In this document: positions 1 to 9,299 of the stretch, one piece after another
Layout: each line of letters opens with the position of its first letter
How positions within the stretch are numbered: position 1 is the first letter of the stretch
Assembly: GCA_025358455.1 (NCBI GenBank)
Contig: JANYJP010000108.1
Location: 1 to 64,000 of the forward strand
From: Bacteroidales bacterium
Lineage (GTDB): Bacteria > Bacteroidota > Bacteroidia > Bacteroidales > VadinHA17
Reading direction: 5' to 3'
Length of the DNA: 64,000 nucleotides
The notes under the pieces: model-generated
The model's database searches: none
Told to the model about the DNA's origin: nothing
The model's input: the letters and a program-made list of their open reading frames with translations, nothing else
Position numbers and translations under genes: made by a program

Positions 1-46
1 ACGTTTATCTGAGCATAATAGAATTAAAAGAAAGTTTACTGATGCC
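1..46. repeat. Direct repeat copy A (46 bp, 45/46 identical to 208-253)
   Basis: acgtttatctgagcataatagaattaaaagaaagtttactgatgcc versus 208-253 with one a/c mismatch (29 versus 236). Confidence 0.95.
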
Positions 47-172
47 GGTATTCCATGGATAGTAGTATACACTGAGCTATTCATGTCTAAGAAAGATGCT
101 ATGAACCGTGAGAAATTCATTAAGCTGAAAAAGTCTAAAAAATTCATAACAGTCCTGGTAGCTCAACGGTAG
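2..172 (+). pseudogene. C-terminal part of a GIY-YIG (URI-type) endonuclease-like ORF, cut by the window edge
   Basis: Frame 2 translates RLSEHNRIKRKFTDAGIPWIVVYTELFMSKKDAMNREKFIKLKKSKKFITVLVAQR*, resembling the GIY-YIG C-terminal pattern (G-PW-lVY-E-f-sK-eA--RE--iK--KSrk). The 5' end is outside the window. Confidence 0.6.
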
Positions 173-207
173 AGCATTCCGCTTTGCGGAAGGGTCCTGG
201 GTTCGAG
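152..207 (+). other. Truncated/degenerate tRNA-like sequence (D-arm, anticodon-like arm, GGTTCGAG T-loop; no 3' acceptor half)
   Basis: gtcctggtaGCTCaacggtaGAGCaTTCCGctttgCGGAAgggtcctgGGTTCGAG. D-arm and T-loop are recognisable, but the anticodon arm is about 2 nt short and the sequence breaks at 208 into a repeat. Confidence 0.5.
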
Positions 208-253
208 ACGTTTATCTGAGCATAATAGAATTAAACGAAAGTTTACTGATGCC
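208..253. repeat. Direct repeat copy B (46 bp)
   Basis: Same 46-mer as 1-46, starting immediately after the tRNA-like GGTTCGAG. Confidence 0.95.
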
Positions 254-408
254 TTAAAATGGCTACTTGTAGGATATATACTCAAATATTAGTTCCCAAT
301 TTTTTCACCAATCATAATACTCACATTTTTAAATATCCATTTTACTAAATTATTTATAATTTTATAAGAAATTATTTCTTGCCTGATTAACCTATTAAAC
401 TTAACTCA

Positions 409-1968
409 ATGAAAAGTACTTTTAAAAGATCCTCCATTGCAGTAATCCTGCTTTTCTTACTTCTGTTTTCATGCACGGCTCCGGAGATTAAAAATACTCT
501 TCCTATAAGTGTTCCGGAAGCTGAAGGAGTCTCATCCCGGGGTATTATTACTTTCCTTGACTCAGCTGCTAAAAGCAAAAATGAATTCCATAGTATTATG
601 TTTCTGAGGCATGGCAAGGTGATTGCTGAAGGATGGTGGAATCCTTACCGTCCCGATTTAAAACATACTCTTTATTCTACAAGTAAAAGTTTTACATCAA
701 CGGCAGTCGGTTTTGCAGTAAGTGAAAAGAAATTAAATGTTAATGATAAGGTAATTTCATTTTTCCCTGAGTTTCTTCCGGATTCAATAAGTCCTTATCT
801 GGCAGAACTTAAAGTTAAAGATCTTCTTTCCATGTCAGTCGGACATGACCCAGATCCGACTTTCTACATTGTTTCAAGGGACAGTAATTGGGTCAAATCA
901 TTTTTATCTCTTCCTATAAAAAATGAACCAGGATCAAAATTTCTTTATAACACCCTGGCAACCTATACCTTATCGGCCATAATTCAGAAAGTCACCAATG
1001 AAAAAGTCATCAATTATCTAACTCCACGACTCTTCAATCCACTGGGCATAAAGGGAATTGACTGGGAAACAGATCTCAGAGGCATCAATACAGGAGGTTG
1101 GGGTTTGAGACTAAAAACTGAAGATATGGCAAAATTCGGACAATTGTTCCTTCAAAAAGGAAATTGGAATGGGAAACAGATTCTTCCAAAGGAATGGGTA
1201 GAAGAAGCTACAACAGTGAAAATATTTCAATCACCCGATCTTACACAGTCAGAAAAGGATTCCAGCGACTGGCTGCAGGGGTACTGCTACCAGTTCTGGC
1301 GTTGCCGTCATAATGCTTTCAGGGCTGATGGGGCATATGGCCAGTATATCATTGTAATGCCTGAAAAAGATGCTGTAATCGCAATAACGGCTGAATCTCC
1401 CGATATGCAGGATGAACTGAACCTGGTATGGAAATATTTACTTCCTGCAATCAGTGATAATAAACTTCCTGCAGATGAAAAAAGCTCGTCTGAATTGAAA
1501 CAAAGATTATCTGCTCTTGCTCTGCCCCTGCCTTCAAAAAGCAATGAAGAGAATATTGCCTCAAAAATCTCAGGCAAATCGTTTATGTTTACCAGTAACG
1601 AAAGACATATCAGAAATATTTCTTTTCAATTTAGTAATGATCAGTGTCTGGTTAATTTTAAGACCGATGCCGGTGCTTATGATTTTTCATTTGCCGCTGG
1701 CAAATGGAACACGGGTGAAACTACTCTGCATGGTCCTTCCCTGCTGGGGGGAGCTAAAGGGAGTTTCGTTGGTTTACCTCCCTTCGTAATTGCTGGAGCA
1801 TATACATGGAAAGACAGAGAGTCACTTGAACTGACACTGCGGTATATTGAAAGTCCGCATACGGAAACTATACTTTGTCATTTTGATAATAATAAAATTC
1901 AGGTCGACTTCAGAGAAAGCAGTAATCCGGGAAATAAAATACTCCCGATTAAAGGCTTAATGCAATAA
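409..1968 (+). CDS. Serine hydrolase of the class C beta-lactamase-related family, putative lipoprotein
   Basis: Lipobox-like LLFSC; SxxK motif in LYSTSKSFTST; YNTLATYTLS; typical family layout. Confidence 0.85.
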   Translation: MKSTFKRSSIAVILLFLLLFSCTAPEIKNTLPISVPEAEGVSSRGIITFLDSAAKSKNEFHSIMFLRHGKVIAEGWWNPYRPDLKHTLYSTSKSFTSTAVGFAVSEKKLNVNDKVISFFPEFLPDSISPYLAELKVKDLLSMSVGHDPDPTFYIVSRDSNWVKSFLSLPIKNEPGSKFLYNTLATYTLSAIIQKVTNEKVINYLTPRLFNPLGIKGIDWETDLRGINTGGWGLRLKTEDMAKFGQLFLQKGNWNGKQILPKEWVEEATTVKIFQSPDLTQSEKDSSDWLQGYCYQFWRCRHNAFRADGAYGQYIIVMPEKDAVIAITAESPDMQDELNLVWKYLLPAISDNKLPADEKSSSELKQRLSALALPLPSKSNEENIASKISGKSFMFTSNERHIRNISFQFSNDQCLVNFKTDAGAYDFSFAAGKWNTGETTLHGPSLLGGAKGSFVGLPPFVIAGAYTWKDRESLELTLRYIESPHTETILCHFDNNKIQVDFRESSNPGNKILPIKGLMQ

Positions 1969-1985
1969 TTTAAGCGCTGTATATA

Positions 1986-2020
1986 AAAAAGAGGAAAGTA
2001 GTAACCGCTTTCCTCTTTTT
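1986..2020. terminator. Bidirectional intrinsic terminator between convergent genes
   Basis: aaaaagaggaaag-tagtaaccg-ctttcctcttttt: 13-bp stem flanked by A/T runs. Confidence 0.85.
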
Positions 2021-2055
2021 ATTATATATGTGATAAAATTCTGATTATCAGTGTT

Positions 2056-2529
2056 TCACTTTTTTGAAAGGACAGGTATCTGCCTGTTAATTGACTCCTC
2101 AAGCGAGATCAGGGTTTCTGTACGGGTTATGCCTGATATATTCTGTATTGTATCAGTAAGGATCATTCTCAGATGTTCATTGTCGCGTGTATAAACTTTA
2201 ATAAACAGAGAATAATTACCAGTTGTATAATGACACTCAATAATTTCAGGTATTTCCTTGAATTTTGCAATAACATCGCGGAAATGGCCGGGGTGATCCA
2301 GAAAGATACCTATATAGGCACATGTTTTAAAACCTACCATTACCGGATCCACCTTAAACTCAGATCCTCTTATAACACCAATCCGTATAAGTCTCTGTAC
2401 ACGTTGATGAATTGCGGCACCTGAAACGCCGCATTCTCTGGCAACTTCAAGGTATGGTATCCTTGCGTTTTTTGTAATAATATCAAGAATCTTCTTATCA
2501 AGATTATCGATTTGTAAATTTTCTGACAT
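2056..2529 (-). CDS. Lrp/AsnC family transcriptional regulator
   Basis: N-terminal LDKKILDIITKNARIPYLEVARECGVSGAAIHQRVQRL HTH plus RAM-type C-terminal domain. Confidence 0.9.
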   Translation of the reverse strand: MSENLQIDNLDKKILDIITKNARIPYLEVARECGVSGAAIHQRVQRLIRIGVIRGSEFKVDPVMVGFKTCAYIGIFLDHPGHFRDVIAKFKEIPEIIECHYTTGNYSLFIKVYTRDNEHLRMILTDTIQNISGITRTETLISLEESINRQIPVLSKK

Positions 2530-2674
2530 TTTTTATTGCGATTGAGTAAATGAATGAAACAATATCTTTTTAGAATCTTACAAATTTATAGGAAAAAACA
2601 AATAATACACAATTAACAACAAAATGTTTAATGATTAAAGTACAAATGGGTTCCAATTCAGGCGATTTGAATGC

Positions 2675-3592
2675 TTATGATTTATGATTAATAAAACCGA
2701 CTATTTCCCTGATATCGGAAAAACCTTTTTGATTAAGAAATTTCTCTATTCCTTCAAGAATCTTTATCGAGGCCTGTGGATCAATAAAAGATGCAGTGCC
2801 AATCTGAACTGCGCTAGCCCCGGCAAGAATAAATTCAAGTGCATCTGAGGCGGTCATAATTCCTCCCATACCGATAACTGGTATCTTAACTGCATTTGCT
2901 ACCTGCCAGACCATCCTTAAGGCTATCGGTTTTATTGCAGGGCCGGATAGTCCTCCTGTTATTGTTGAAAGAGCTGGTTTCATTTTTTGAACATTAACAG
3001 ACATCCCCAGCAAAGTATTTATAAGGGAAATTGAATCAGCTCCCTCCTCTTCGGCAATCCTCGCAAAATCAACAATATTGGTGACATTGGGAGATAATTT
3101 GACAATCAGCTTTTTAGTGGAGGCAGCTCTTACCGCTTTTATTACCTCGCGTGCCGACCTGGGATTAGTCCCAAAAGCCATTCCTCCCTTTTTTACATTC
3201 GGGCAGGAAATATTCAGTTCTATTGCAGGAATTTTATCGAGTTTATTTATCCTTGATGCAAGGTTAACATAATCATCAATATAGCTTCCGTTTATATTAA
3301 CAATAATGTTTGTATTATAACTCTTTATACGGGTGTAGATTGAGTTTTCAAAATAGTCAACTCCCTTATTCTGCAAACCTACCGCGTTAAGCATGCCTGA
3401 AGGTGTTTCAGCCATGCGGGGATACAGATTGCCTTCTCTTGGTTCGAGCGTAGTTCCTTTAACAACTATACCGCCTAGTCTTGAAACATCCAGAAAATCA
3501 TCAAATTCCTGTCCATATCCGAAAGTACCTGAAGCAGTCAGCACCGGATTTTTAAATTGCAGATCACCTATAGAAAATCCGAGATTTACCAT
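2675..3592 (-). CDS. pyrD: Dihydroorotate dehydrogenase, class 1B catalytic subunit
   Basis: [38 protein letters not shown] motifs. Confidence 0.93.
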   Translation of the reverse strand: MVNLGFSIGDLQFKNPVLTASGTFGYGQEFDDFLDVSRLGGIVVKGTTLEPREGNLYPRMAETPSGMLNAVGLQNKGVDYFENSIYTRIKSYNTNIIVNINGSYIDDYVNLASRINKLDKIPAIELNISCPNVKKGGMAFGTNPRSAREVIKAVRAASTKKLIVKLSPNVTNIVDFARIAEEEGADSISLINTLLGMSVNVQKMKPALSTITGGLSGPAIKPIALRMVWQVANAVKIPVIGMGGIMTASDALEFILAGASAVQIGTASFIDPQASIKILEGIEKFLNQKGFSDIREIVGFINHKS

Positions 3593-4353
3593 TTTAATTC
3601 AGTTGTATTAAAAACTGGTCCGTCAATACAGGTACATAAATTACCTTTAACTGTGTCAACAATACAGCAGAGACAAGCCCCAATGCCACATGCCATAAGG
3701 TTTTCAAGCGAAACTTCACAGTTTATATTGTTTTTTTTGCACCAGACTGCTACTGCCCTCATCATTGAATCAGGCCCGCAGCAATATACTCTTTCATAGG
3801 TACTATTCGTCAATACAGAATGATCTGTTACATAACCCTTTTCTCCCATCGAACCATCTTCTGTAGTAAGAAAGACTTTTCCGATTTTCAGATATTGTTC
3901 ATATTCAATAATCCGTTCCATATTTCTGAAACCCAGAAGGATATCAGGAGTATGGCCATTTGACTTCAAATATTTTCCCAGAAACAGTAATGGTGCTACA
4001 CCGCAACCTCCACCAACAATTAATACCTTCTCGTTTTCAGCAGGCAAAGAAAATGAATTACCTAACGGGTAAACAAGATTAAGCATATCGCCATTCTTAA
4101 GCCCAGACAGAGTCTCAGTGCCTTTGCCAGCTATCTGAATTAAAAGTTTAAACGTATTCCGGCCAAGGTCAACTTCGTGTATTGAAATAGGTCGCCTGAG
4201 AAATGTGTCAGGACTACCATCTACTCTTACCTGAGCAAATTGACCAGGCTTAAAATCAGGCAATTTTTGTTCACCTGTAAGTTCTATAATAAAAAAATCA
4301 TCATTAAGGCGCTTATTACCAATGACTTTTAGATCTTCTATGCGCTTTGACAT
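3586..4353 (-). CDS. pyrK: Dihydroorotate dehydrogenase electron transfer subunit
   Basis: Ferredoxin-reductase-like FAD/NAD domain plus [13 protein letters not shown]...C Fe-S motif; overlaps pyrD. Confidence 0.92.
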   Translation of the reverse strand: MSKRIEDLKVIGNKRLNDDFFIIELTGEQKLPDFKPGQFAQVRVDGSPDTFLRRPISIHEVDLGRNTFKLLIQIAGKGTETLSGLKNGDMLNLVYPLGNSFSLPAENEKVLIVGGGCGVAPLLFLGKYLKSNGHTPDILLGFRNMERIIEYEQYLKIGKVFLTTEDGSMGEKGYVTDHSVLTNSTYERVYCCGPDSMMRAVAVWCKKNNINCEVSLENLMACGIGACLCCIVDTVKGNLCTCIDGPVFNTTELKW

Positions 4354-4450
4354 CTATTGCTTGTTTGGCTCAAAGATAATTGTAATGAGTGACTTAAGAA
4401 AATATTAGATTCAGTTTATTCCGCAACTGAACAGATTTCATCACCTGCAA

Positions 4451-4888
4451 TTAATGGCGTGGAAAATATTCTTCAAAGCTGTTATCATCGTAAAACCAGA
4501 CTATTCTTTCAATTATTGGTGCCTGTTCTTTGTTCCTGGCTGATAAATCATTCTGCGCTTCTGCTATATCAATATTATTATCACCAAATTTAGATTTTGG
4601 GGACTCCTTATCAACGAAACTTACTTTAACATCCTGATTCATAGAGTCATTTTCATCAAACAGGCTTTGCGTTCCACCGGATTTATACATTGATCCTTTT
4701 CCAAATAAGAGCCAGTCACTAGATAGAAACTTATATTTTTCAAGCATTTTCAATATAAAATCAAGACTCGGATTATTCCTTCCTGAAAGAATATGGGAGA
4801 TACCTGAAGGTTGTACGCCAATTTCTTCAGCAAATTGAGCTGAAGATTTATTTTCAGTCCTGAGGAATTCAAGTATACGCTCTTTCAT
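4451..4888 (-). CDS. XRE-type helix-turn-helix transcriptional regulator
   Basis: SSAQFAEEIGVQPSGISHILSGRNNPSLDFILKMLEKY HTH; C-terminal IERIVWFYDDNSFEEYFP. Confidence 0.88.
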   Translation of the reverse strand: MKERILEFLRTENKSSAQFAEEIGVQPSGISHILSGRNNPSLDFILKMLEKYKFLSSDWLLFGKGSMYKSGGTQSLFDENDSMNQDVKVSFVDKESPKSKFGDNNIDIAEAQNDLSARNKEQAPIIERIVWFYDDNSFEEYFPRH

Positions 4889-4904
4889 GATAGAAAAATT
4901 AGTA

Positions 4905-5337
4905 TTACAAATGTAAACATAAATATAGTGCCATTTGTAACCTATTTAAATTACAAACGTAATGTAATTATTTTGGAAATTATTGATTCAACTTATTACT
5001 ATCTGTAATTAATTGATGTAATGTAATTTACAACTGTAATTAGATAAAGTAATGCTATAGTTTAGACTATTAATTATATGGTATACAGTGTTTTATCAGA
5101 GATATCTAATATAATTAGAGCCAATCCAGATGTTTCGAGATTAAATCGTGAACTCAAGCCTTCAACTAACTTCCATATGATATTGATTTTATATACTTTA
5201 TATATGCATAGGAATATTGTTAATAATTATTTATGGATGTAATCTAAATCTCATATCTAACTAGTTACATGCGTAATTAAATAGCGTTAATTTAATGGTT
5301 TACATTTGTAAATCAAATAAATAGTATACATCTGTAA
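4905..5337. promoter_or_regulatory. Cluster of six TTACAnnYGTAA quasi-palindromes (candidate operator array)
   Basis: TTACAAATGTAA 4905-4916; TTACAAACGTAA 4951-4962; TTACAACTGTAA 5028-5039; TTACATGCGTAA 5265-5276; TTACATTTGTAA 5300-5311; ATACATCTGTAA 5326-5337. Confidence 0.7.
5078..5242 (+). CDS. Possible 54-aa small protein, divergent from the XRE regulator
   Basis: Open frame MVYSVLSEISNIIRANPDVSRLNRELKPSTNFHMILILYTLYMHRNIVNNYLWM*, below the ORF-track length cutoff and flanked on both sides by the operator-like repeats. Confidence 0.3.
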   Translation: MVYSVLSEISNIIRANPDVSRLNRELKPSTNFHMILILYTLYMHRNIVNNYLWM

Positions 5338-5450
5338 AGTGCTTATACTTTGAGATTTTTCTTAAAAGTCATTTCAGTGATTATTCTCTAAGGATTGAGA
5401 AATTCGGACTATCTCCCGTCTCTAAGTCAAATATTCAAATCTGGAGGCGA

Positions 5451-5482
5451 TAAGAGACTAAGAGACTAAGAGACTAAGAGAC
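5451..5482. repeat. Tandem repeat, 4 x 8 bp (TAAGAGAC)
   Basis: taagagactaagagactaagagactaagagac. Confidence 0.95.
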
Positions 5483-5558
5483 TCGAGACTGAGGCAATCT
5501 GATCTGCGAGAATCAGTGCAATTAGCGGGAAAATGGGAAAGCAGTTACTTTCGATATT

Positions 5559-6950
5559 CTACTCCAGCTTAAAATTCCGGGCAGCTTTATCATCAAACTC
5601 GTTTTCAGAACGGGCTATCACTGCTGTAGCGAGACAATTTCCAATGACATTTACTGATGTGCGGGCCATATCCATAAGGACATCGATTCCCAGAATAATA
5701 AATATGGGTTCTACAGGCAGTCCAAAACTGACAGCGGTTCCCAGTAAAATTACAAGGGAAGCACGTGATACTCCTGCTACGCCCTTGCTTGTCAGCATCA
5801 GAGTAAAACATATTACAAGTTGCTTTCCAATAGGCAGGTCTAACCCGGCTGCCTGGGCAACAAAAATTGAAGCGAGAGAAAGATATAATGTAGTACCGTC
5901 CAGATTAAAACTATAACCTGTGGGAATAACGAAAGCCACAATCTTTCTGGGGATTCCGAACTTCTCCATTGATTCCATAGCTGAAGGCAGGGCGGACTCG
6001 GAATTAGATGTAGCAAATGCTATTGTTGCCGGTTCTGACACGGCTTTTATAAAAGGTTTTACAGGAATCCTGAATATCAGGGCAACCGGGAATAGAACAA
6101 ATCCAATGAACACAATAAGTGCAACATATAAGGTAGCCAGAAGTTTAAAGAGATTGTATAAGATATCAAGCCCCATGTGACCAACAGTATAAGCAATTGC
6201 AGCAAATACAGCTATTGGTGCAAAATACATCACAATATTTGTAAACTTAAACATTATCTCTGCAAGGCTTTCGCTAAACCTGATCATTGGGGTCCTGTAT
6301 TTTTCTTTAACCATAGCTACAGCAATCCCGAAGATTATACTGAAAATTACAATCTGTAGTATTTGCCCTTCAAAAATTGCTTTTGCAATGTTTTCAGGAA
6401 AAATATGAAGAAGAAAATCACTGGTAGACTGAGCTTTAATAGTGGTGATGGGCGCCATGTCAGGGCTGGGTGGCAAAACAACTCCTACACCAGCTTTGCC
6501 GATATTAATAGCAAGAAGCCCAATAAAAAGCGCTAATGTCGACACAATCTCAAAATACAGCAGCGATTTCCATCCCATTCTTCCAATCTGCTTTATATCA
6601 GCATGTCCGGCAATTCCCACAACAAGCGTTGAAAAGATTAATGGAGCGATAATGGTTTTAATCAGACGAAGGAAAATATCACTTAGCACCTGAAGCTTTT
6701 TTGCAACCCCCGGCACATCATAACCGAACTCAGCTCCGGCAACCATGCAAACCAGGATCCATGTTGTAAGAGACTTTTTGTGAAAGGCATAAACAAAAAG
6801 TAATATTACACTTAAAACTCTGGATATAAGTAATATAGAAGCTGGTATATCAAGTAGATTATTGGCTTTTATTACAAGCAAAACAAGAGTAATACTTATT
6901 ATACCTATGAGAAACCAGGGAAAAAGTTTCCGGATTTTTTTCATATTCAA
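5559..6950 (-). CDS. Dicarboxylate/amino acid:cation symporter (DAACS/SDF family)
   Basis: AFATSNSESALPSAM serine-rich motif, PTGYSFNLDGTTLY, GVAGVSRASLVIL. Confidence 0.93.
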   Translation of the reverse strand: MNMKKIRKLFPWFLIGIISITLVLLVIKANNLLDIPASILLISRVLSVILLFVYAFHKKSLTTWILVCMVAGAEFGYDVPGVAKKLQVLSDIFLRLIKTIIAPLIFSTLVVGIAGHADIKQIGRMGWKSLLYFEIVSTLALFIGLLAINIGKAGVGVVLPPSPDMAPITTIKAQSTSDFLLHIFPENIAKAIFEGQILQIVIFSIIFGIAVAMVKEKYRTPMIRFSESLAEIMFKFTNIVMYFAPIAVFAAIAYTVGHMGLDILYNLFKLLATLYVALIVFIGFVLFPVALIFRIPVKPFIKAVSEPATIAFATSNSESALPSAMESMEKFGIPRKIVAFVIPTGYSFNLDGTTLYLSLASIFVAQAAGLDLPIGKQLVICFTLMLTSKGVAGVSRASLVILLGTAVSFGLPVEPIFIILGIDVLMDMARTSVNVIGNCLATAVIARSENEFDDKAARNFKLE

Positions 6951-6981
6951 CTATTTATACCAGGTTGTTTTTTTGTGAATA

Positions 6982-7518
6982 TTAACTGCATCCTGCTGAA
7001 CAATCAGCATGTACATTTCCACCGCAACCTGAGCATGAATGCGTAGTTCCTCCAACTTCCTGATCAGTGGCATCGCGAACTTCAATAATTTTCCCGGTAA
7101 AATGAAGATCAAGACCTGCCATAGGATGATTAAAATCCATTTTCACGTAAGTGCCGGTAATTTCATTTATTACTCCATTCAATGGATTGCCCTCCTTATC
7201 CATCAACGGAACTTCATTGCCCACTCTGCAAATTTCTTCATTAACTTTTCCATCTGTTTCAAATACACTTATCGGAACGTTAACTATCATTTCTTCCCTT
7301 TTATCACCATATGCCATTTCGGAATTCAGCGAAAAACTGAAAGAGTCTCCCGTGTTTAAAGATTTGATATTTGACTCAAACACAGGTAATAATCTCCCAG
7401 TACCATAAATAAACATCAGAGGCCTTGTTTCATTAAGTATTTCAATAACTCTTCCGTTCAGATCACTTTCCCTGAGCTCATAAATAAGCGAGATCATTTT
7501 ATTCGGTTCAATCTTCAT
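6982..7518 (-). CDS. slyD: FKBP-type peptidyl-prolyl isomerase, SlyD-like, with Cys/His-rich tail
   Basis: MISLIYELRE...FSFSLNSEMAYGDKRE...VKMDFNHPMAGLDLHF; C-terminal HSCSGCGGNVHADCSAGCS. Confidence 0.85.
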   Translation of the reverse strand: MKIEPNKMISLIYELRESDLNGRVIEILNETRPLMFIYGTGRLLPVFESNIKSLNTGDSFSFSLNSEMAYGDKREEMIVNVPISVFETDGKVNEEICRVGNEVPLMDKEGNPLNGVINEITGTYVKMDFNHPMAGLDLHFTGKIIEVRDATDQEVGGTTHSCSGCGGNVHADCSAGCS

Positions 7519-7639
7519 TGCTAATATAATTTAAAAACGGTTCAAATATAATTTAAATAAATAGCTCACAAATGATAAAATATTTTTTTCAGGATAATTA
7601 CGAAAGTGCAGCAAGTTTCAGGACAGAATATTGGCAATC

Positions 7640-8197
7640 TTAAAAAATAAAACTGATTCTGATTTCCGGATTGTTGTAAACTCCATAATGTGAGTCATTT
7701 AAAGCCCAAAGTACTGAAAAATCAATGGATGATCTTCTGCCAAGCTGCTGACTAAGACCCATGCCTCCAAGTACCGTATTTAAATAAAACCTGTTTGAAA
7801 AAACGGGAGGATTTTTCCAGTATGCTGACTCCAGGCTGAGTACTTCATCTTCCATTTGAAGAAAAATACTGGTATTGGCTCCTATTGGAATAACTGAATT
7901 AATATTTTTTAAGACAACAAGTTGTACATATGCTTTTCCTCCGTAAATATTAGTACGGTAAGAACGGTCTTTATAGAATCTGTAGTCCGGTCCTGCAGCT
8001 ACTGCCACCCTGGGCAAAACCCAGAGCCCGATTACAGGAGAGACCTGAATATCAGTTATTGTTCCGAACTGAAGACCAAAATTGCCACCAAAGAAAAGTC
8101 TTTCTTTCAACGGTGGCGCCTCTTCTCTGGTCTCCTGAGCCAATGTCATTGAAAATGAAGCAATCAGAAGCAGAAAGGTAATAACTGTTTTCTGCAT
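7640..8197 (-). CDS. Hypothetical secreted/outer-membrane protein, likely beta-barrel
   Basis: Signal peptide MQKTVITFLLLIASFSMTLAQ from the internal ATG; alternating aromatic strands; terminal aromatic IRISFIF. Confidence 0.6.
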   Translation of the reverse strand: MQKTVITFLLLIASFSMTLAQETREEAPPLKERLFFGGNFGLQFGTITDIQVSPVIGLWVLPRVAVAAGPDYRFYKDRSYRTNIYGGKAYVQLVVLKNINSVIPIGANTSIFLQMEDEVLSLESAYWKNPPVFSNRFYLNTVLGGMGLSQQLGRRSSIDFSVLWALNDSHYGVYNNPEIRISFIF

Positions 8198-8520
8198 TTT
8201 ACATCTGAAAGAGTCATTATAACAGTAATGGATCATACCGGCAGTTATGTTGCAATTTTACAAAATCGATACAAATAAACGAAAAAATACCTCTCTCTAA
8301 TATATTCGCCGGCCAATCTTTTTGAGATATAATAAAATCAACTTTCAGAAAAAAAGTACGAAGCAATACTTTGAATCTGGTGAAAATAATATTTAACTAT
8401 TTTTCAATTTTATCAAATGAAGTAACAACGCCAGCAGGAAATTGCACAAACCGGAAGTAATAAATATCTTAGTAAATTATTTGTTTACCTGTTAATTGAA
8501 CACGTATAAAAAGTAGAATA

Positions 8521-9210
8521 ATGAATATCATAATAAATGGCGGAACCCGGGGTATAGGGAAAGAGGTCGTCCTTTGCCTGGCAAAAGATGTTAATAATAA
8601 GATTATTGTAACAGGAAGAAGCGAAAATGCACTTAAAAATTTTTCGGACAAGTTCAAAAATGTCCGGACGCTTGCTCTGGACCTGTCACTTTTTGATGAA
8701 CAGAGTACAACCTTTATGGATATGGTTTCATTGCATTTTATGAAGGTTGACATTCTGATCAATATGGCCGGATTACTTGTTGCAAAAGAATTTATGCAAA
8801 TTGGTAATGAAGAAGCAAGGTTGATGATGGAAACAAATTTTTTCGGACCTGCGTCTGTTATCAGATTGCTGAAACCCCTGATGCCTTCAGGATCTCATAT
8901 AGTTAATATATCGAGTATGGGTGGTTTTCAGGGCAGTTCAAAGTTTTCCGGCATGTCATATTACAGTGCTTCTAAAGCTGCCCTGGCGTGTCTTACAGAG
9001 TGCCTGGCAACGGAATTCTGTGAATCAGGGATAAAAGTTAATTGTCTCGCACTCGGTTCTGTTCAGACAGAGATGCTTGCAGGTGCATTTCCTGGTTATA
9101 AAGCTCCTGTCGATGCAAAAGAGATGGCTGAATTTATATCAGATTTTGCTTTAACCGGGCATAAGTTTTTTAATGGGAAAATTCTGCCTGTGGCTGTGAA
9201 TAATCCATAA
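8521..9210 (+). CDS. SDR family NAD(P)-dependent oxidoreductase
   Basis: NGGTRGIGKEV (TGxxxGxG-like), NMAG, ISSMGG, YYSASKAAL (YxxxK). Confidence 0.92.
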   Translation: MNIIINGGTRGIGKEVVLCLAKDVNNKIIVTGRSENALKNFSDKFKNVRTLALDLSLFDEQSTTFMDMVSLHFMKVDILINMAGLLVAKEFMQIGNEEARLMMETNFFGPASVIRLLKPLMPSGSHIVNISSMGGFQGSSKFSGMSYYSASKAALACLTECLATEFCESGIKVNCLALGSVQTEMLAGAFPGYKAPVDAKEMAEFISDFALTGHKFFNGKILPVAVNNP

Positions 9211-9299
9211 AATCCACCACAAATCTCTTCAATTCGTCCAAGTCTTTTTACCCCCAAACCCATCCTGAAATTATCTTATCGTGGCTTATAGGGTTAAAT

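Noticed and set aside
1517-1789. 90-aa plus-strand ORF overlapping the serine hydrolase in another frame
   Set aside because: Out-of-frame overlap with a long, motif-supported CDS.
4901-5340. CRISPR-like array in the repeat-rich region
   Set aside because: Repeats are only 12-bp palindromes with irregular spacing and no spacers of constant length; operator array fits better.
5533-5916. 127-aa plus-strand ORF and neighbouring 86, 60 and 83-aa ORFs (5533-6693)
   Set aside because: Antisense to the symporter gene; compositional shadow ORFs.
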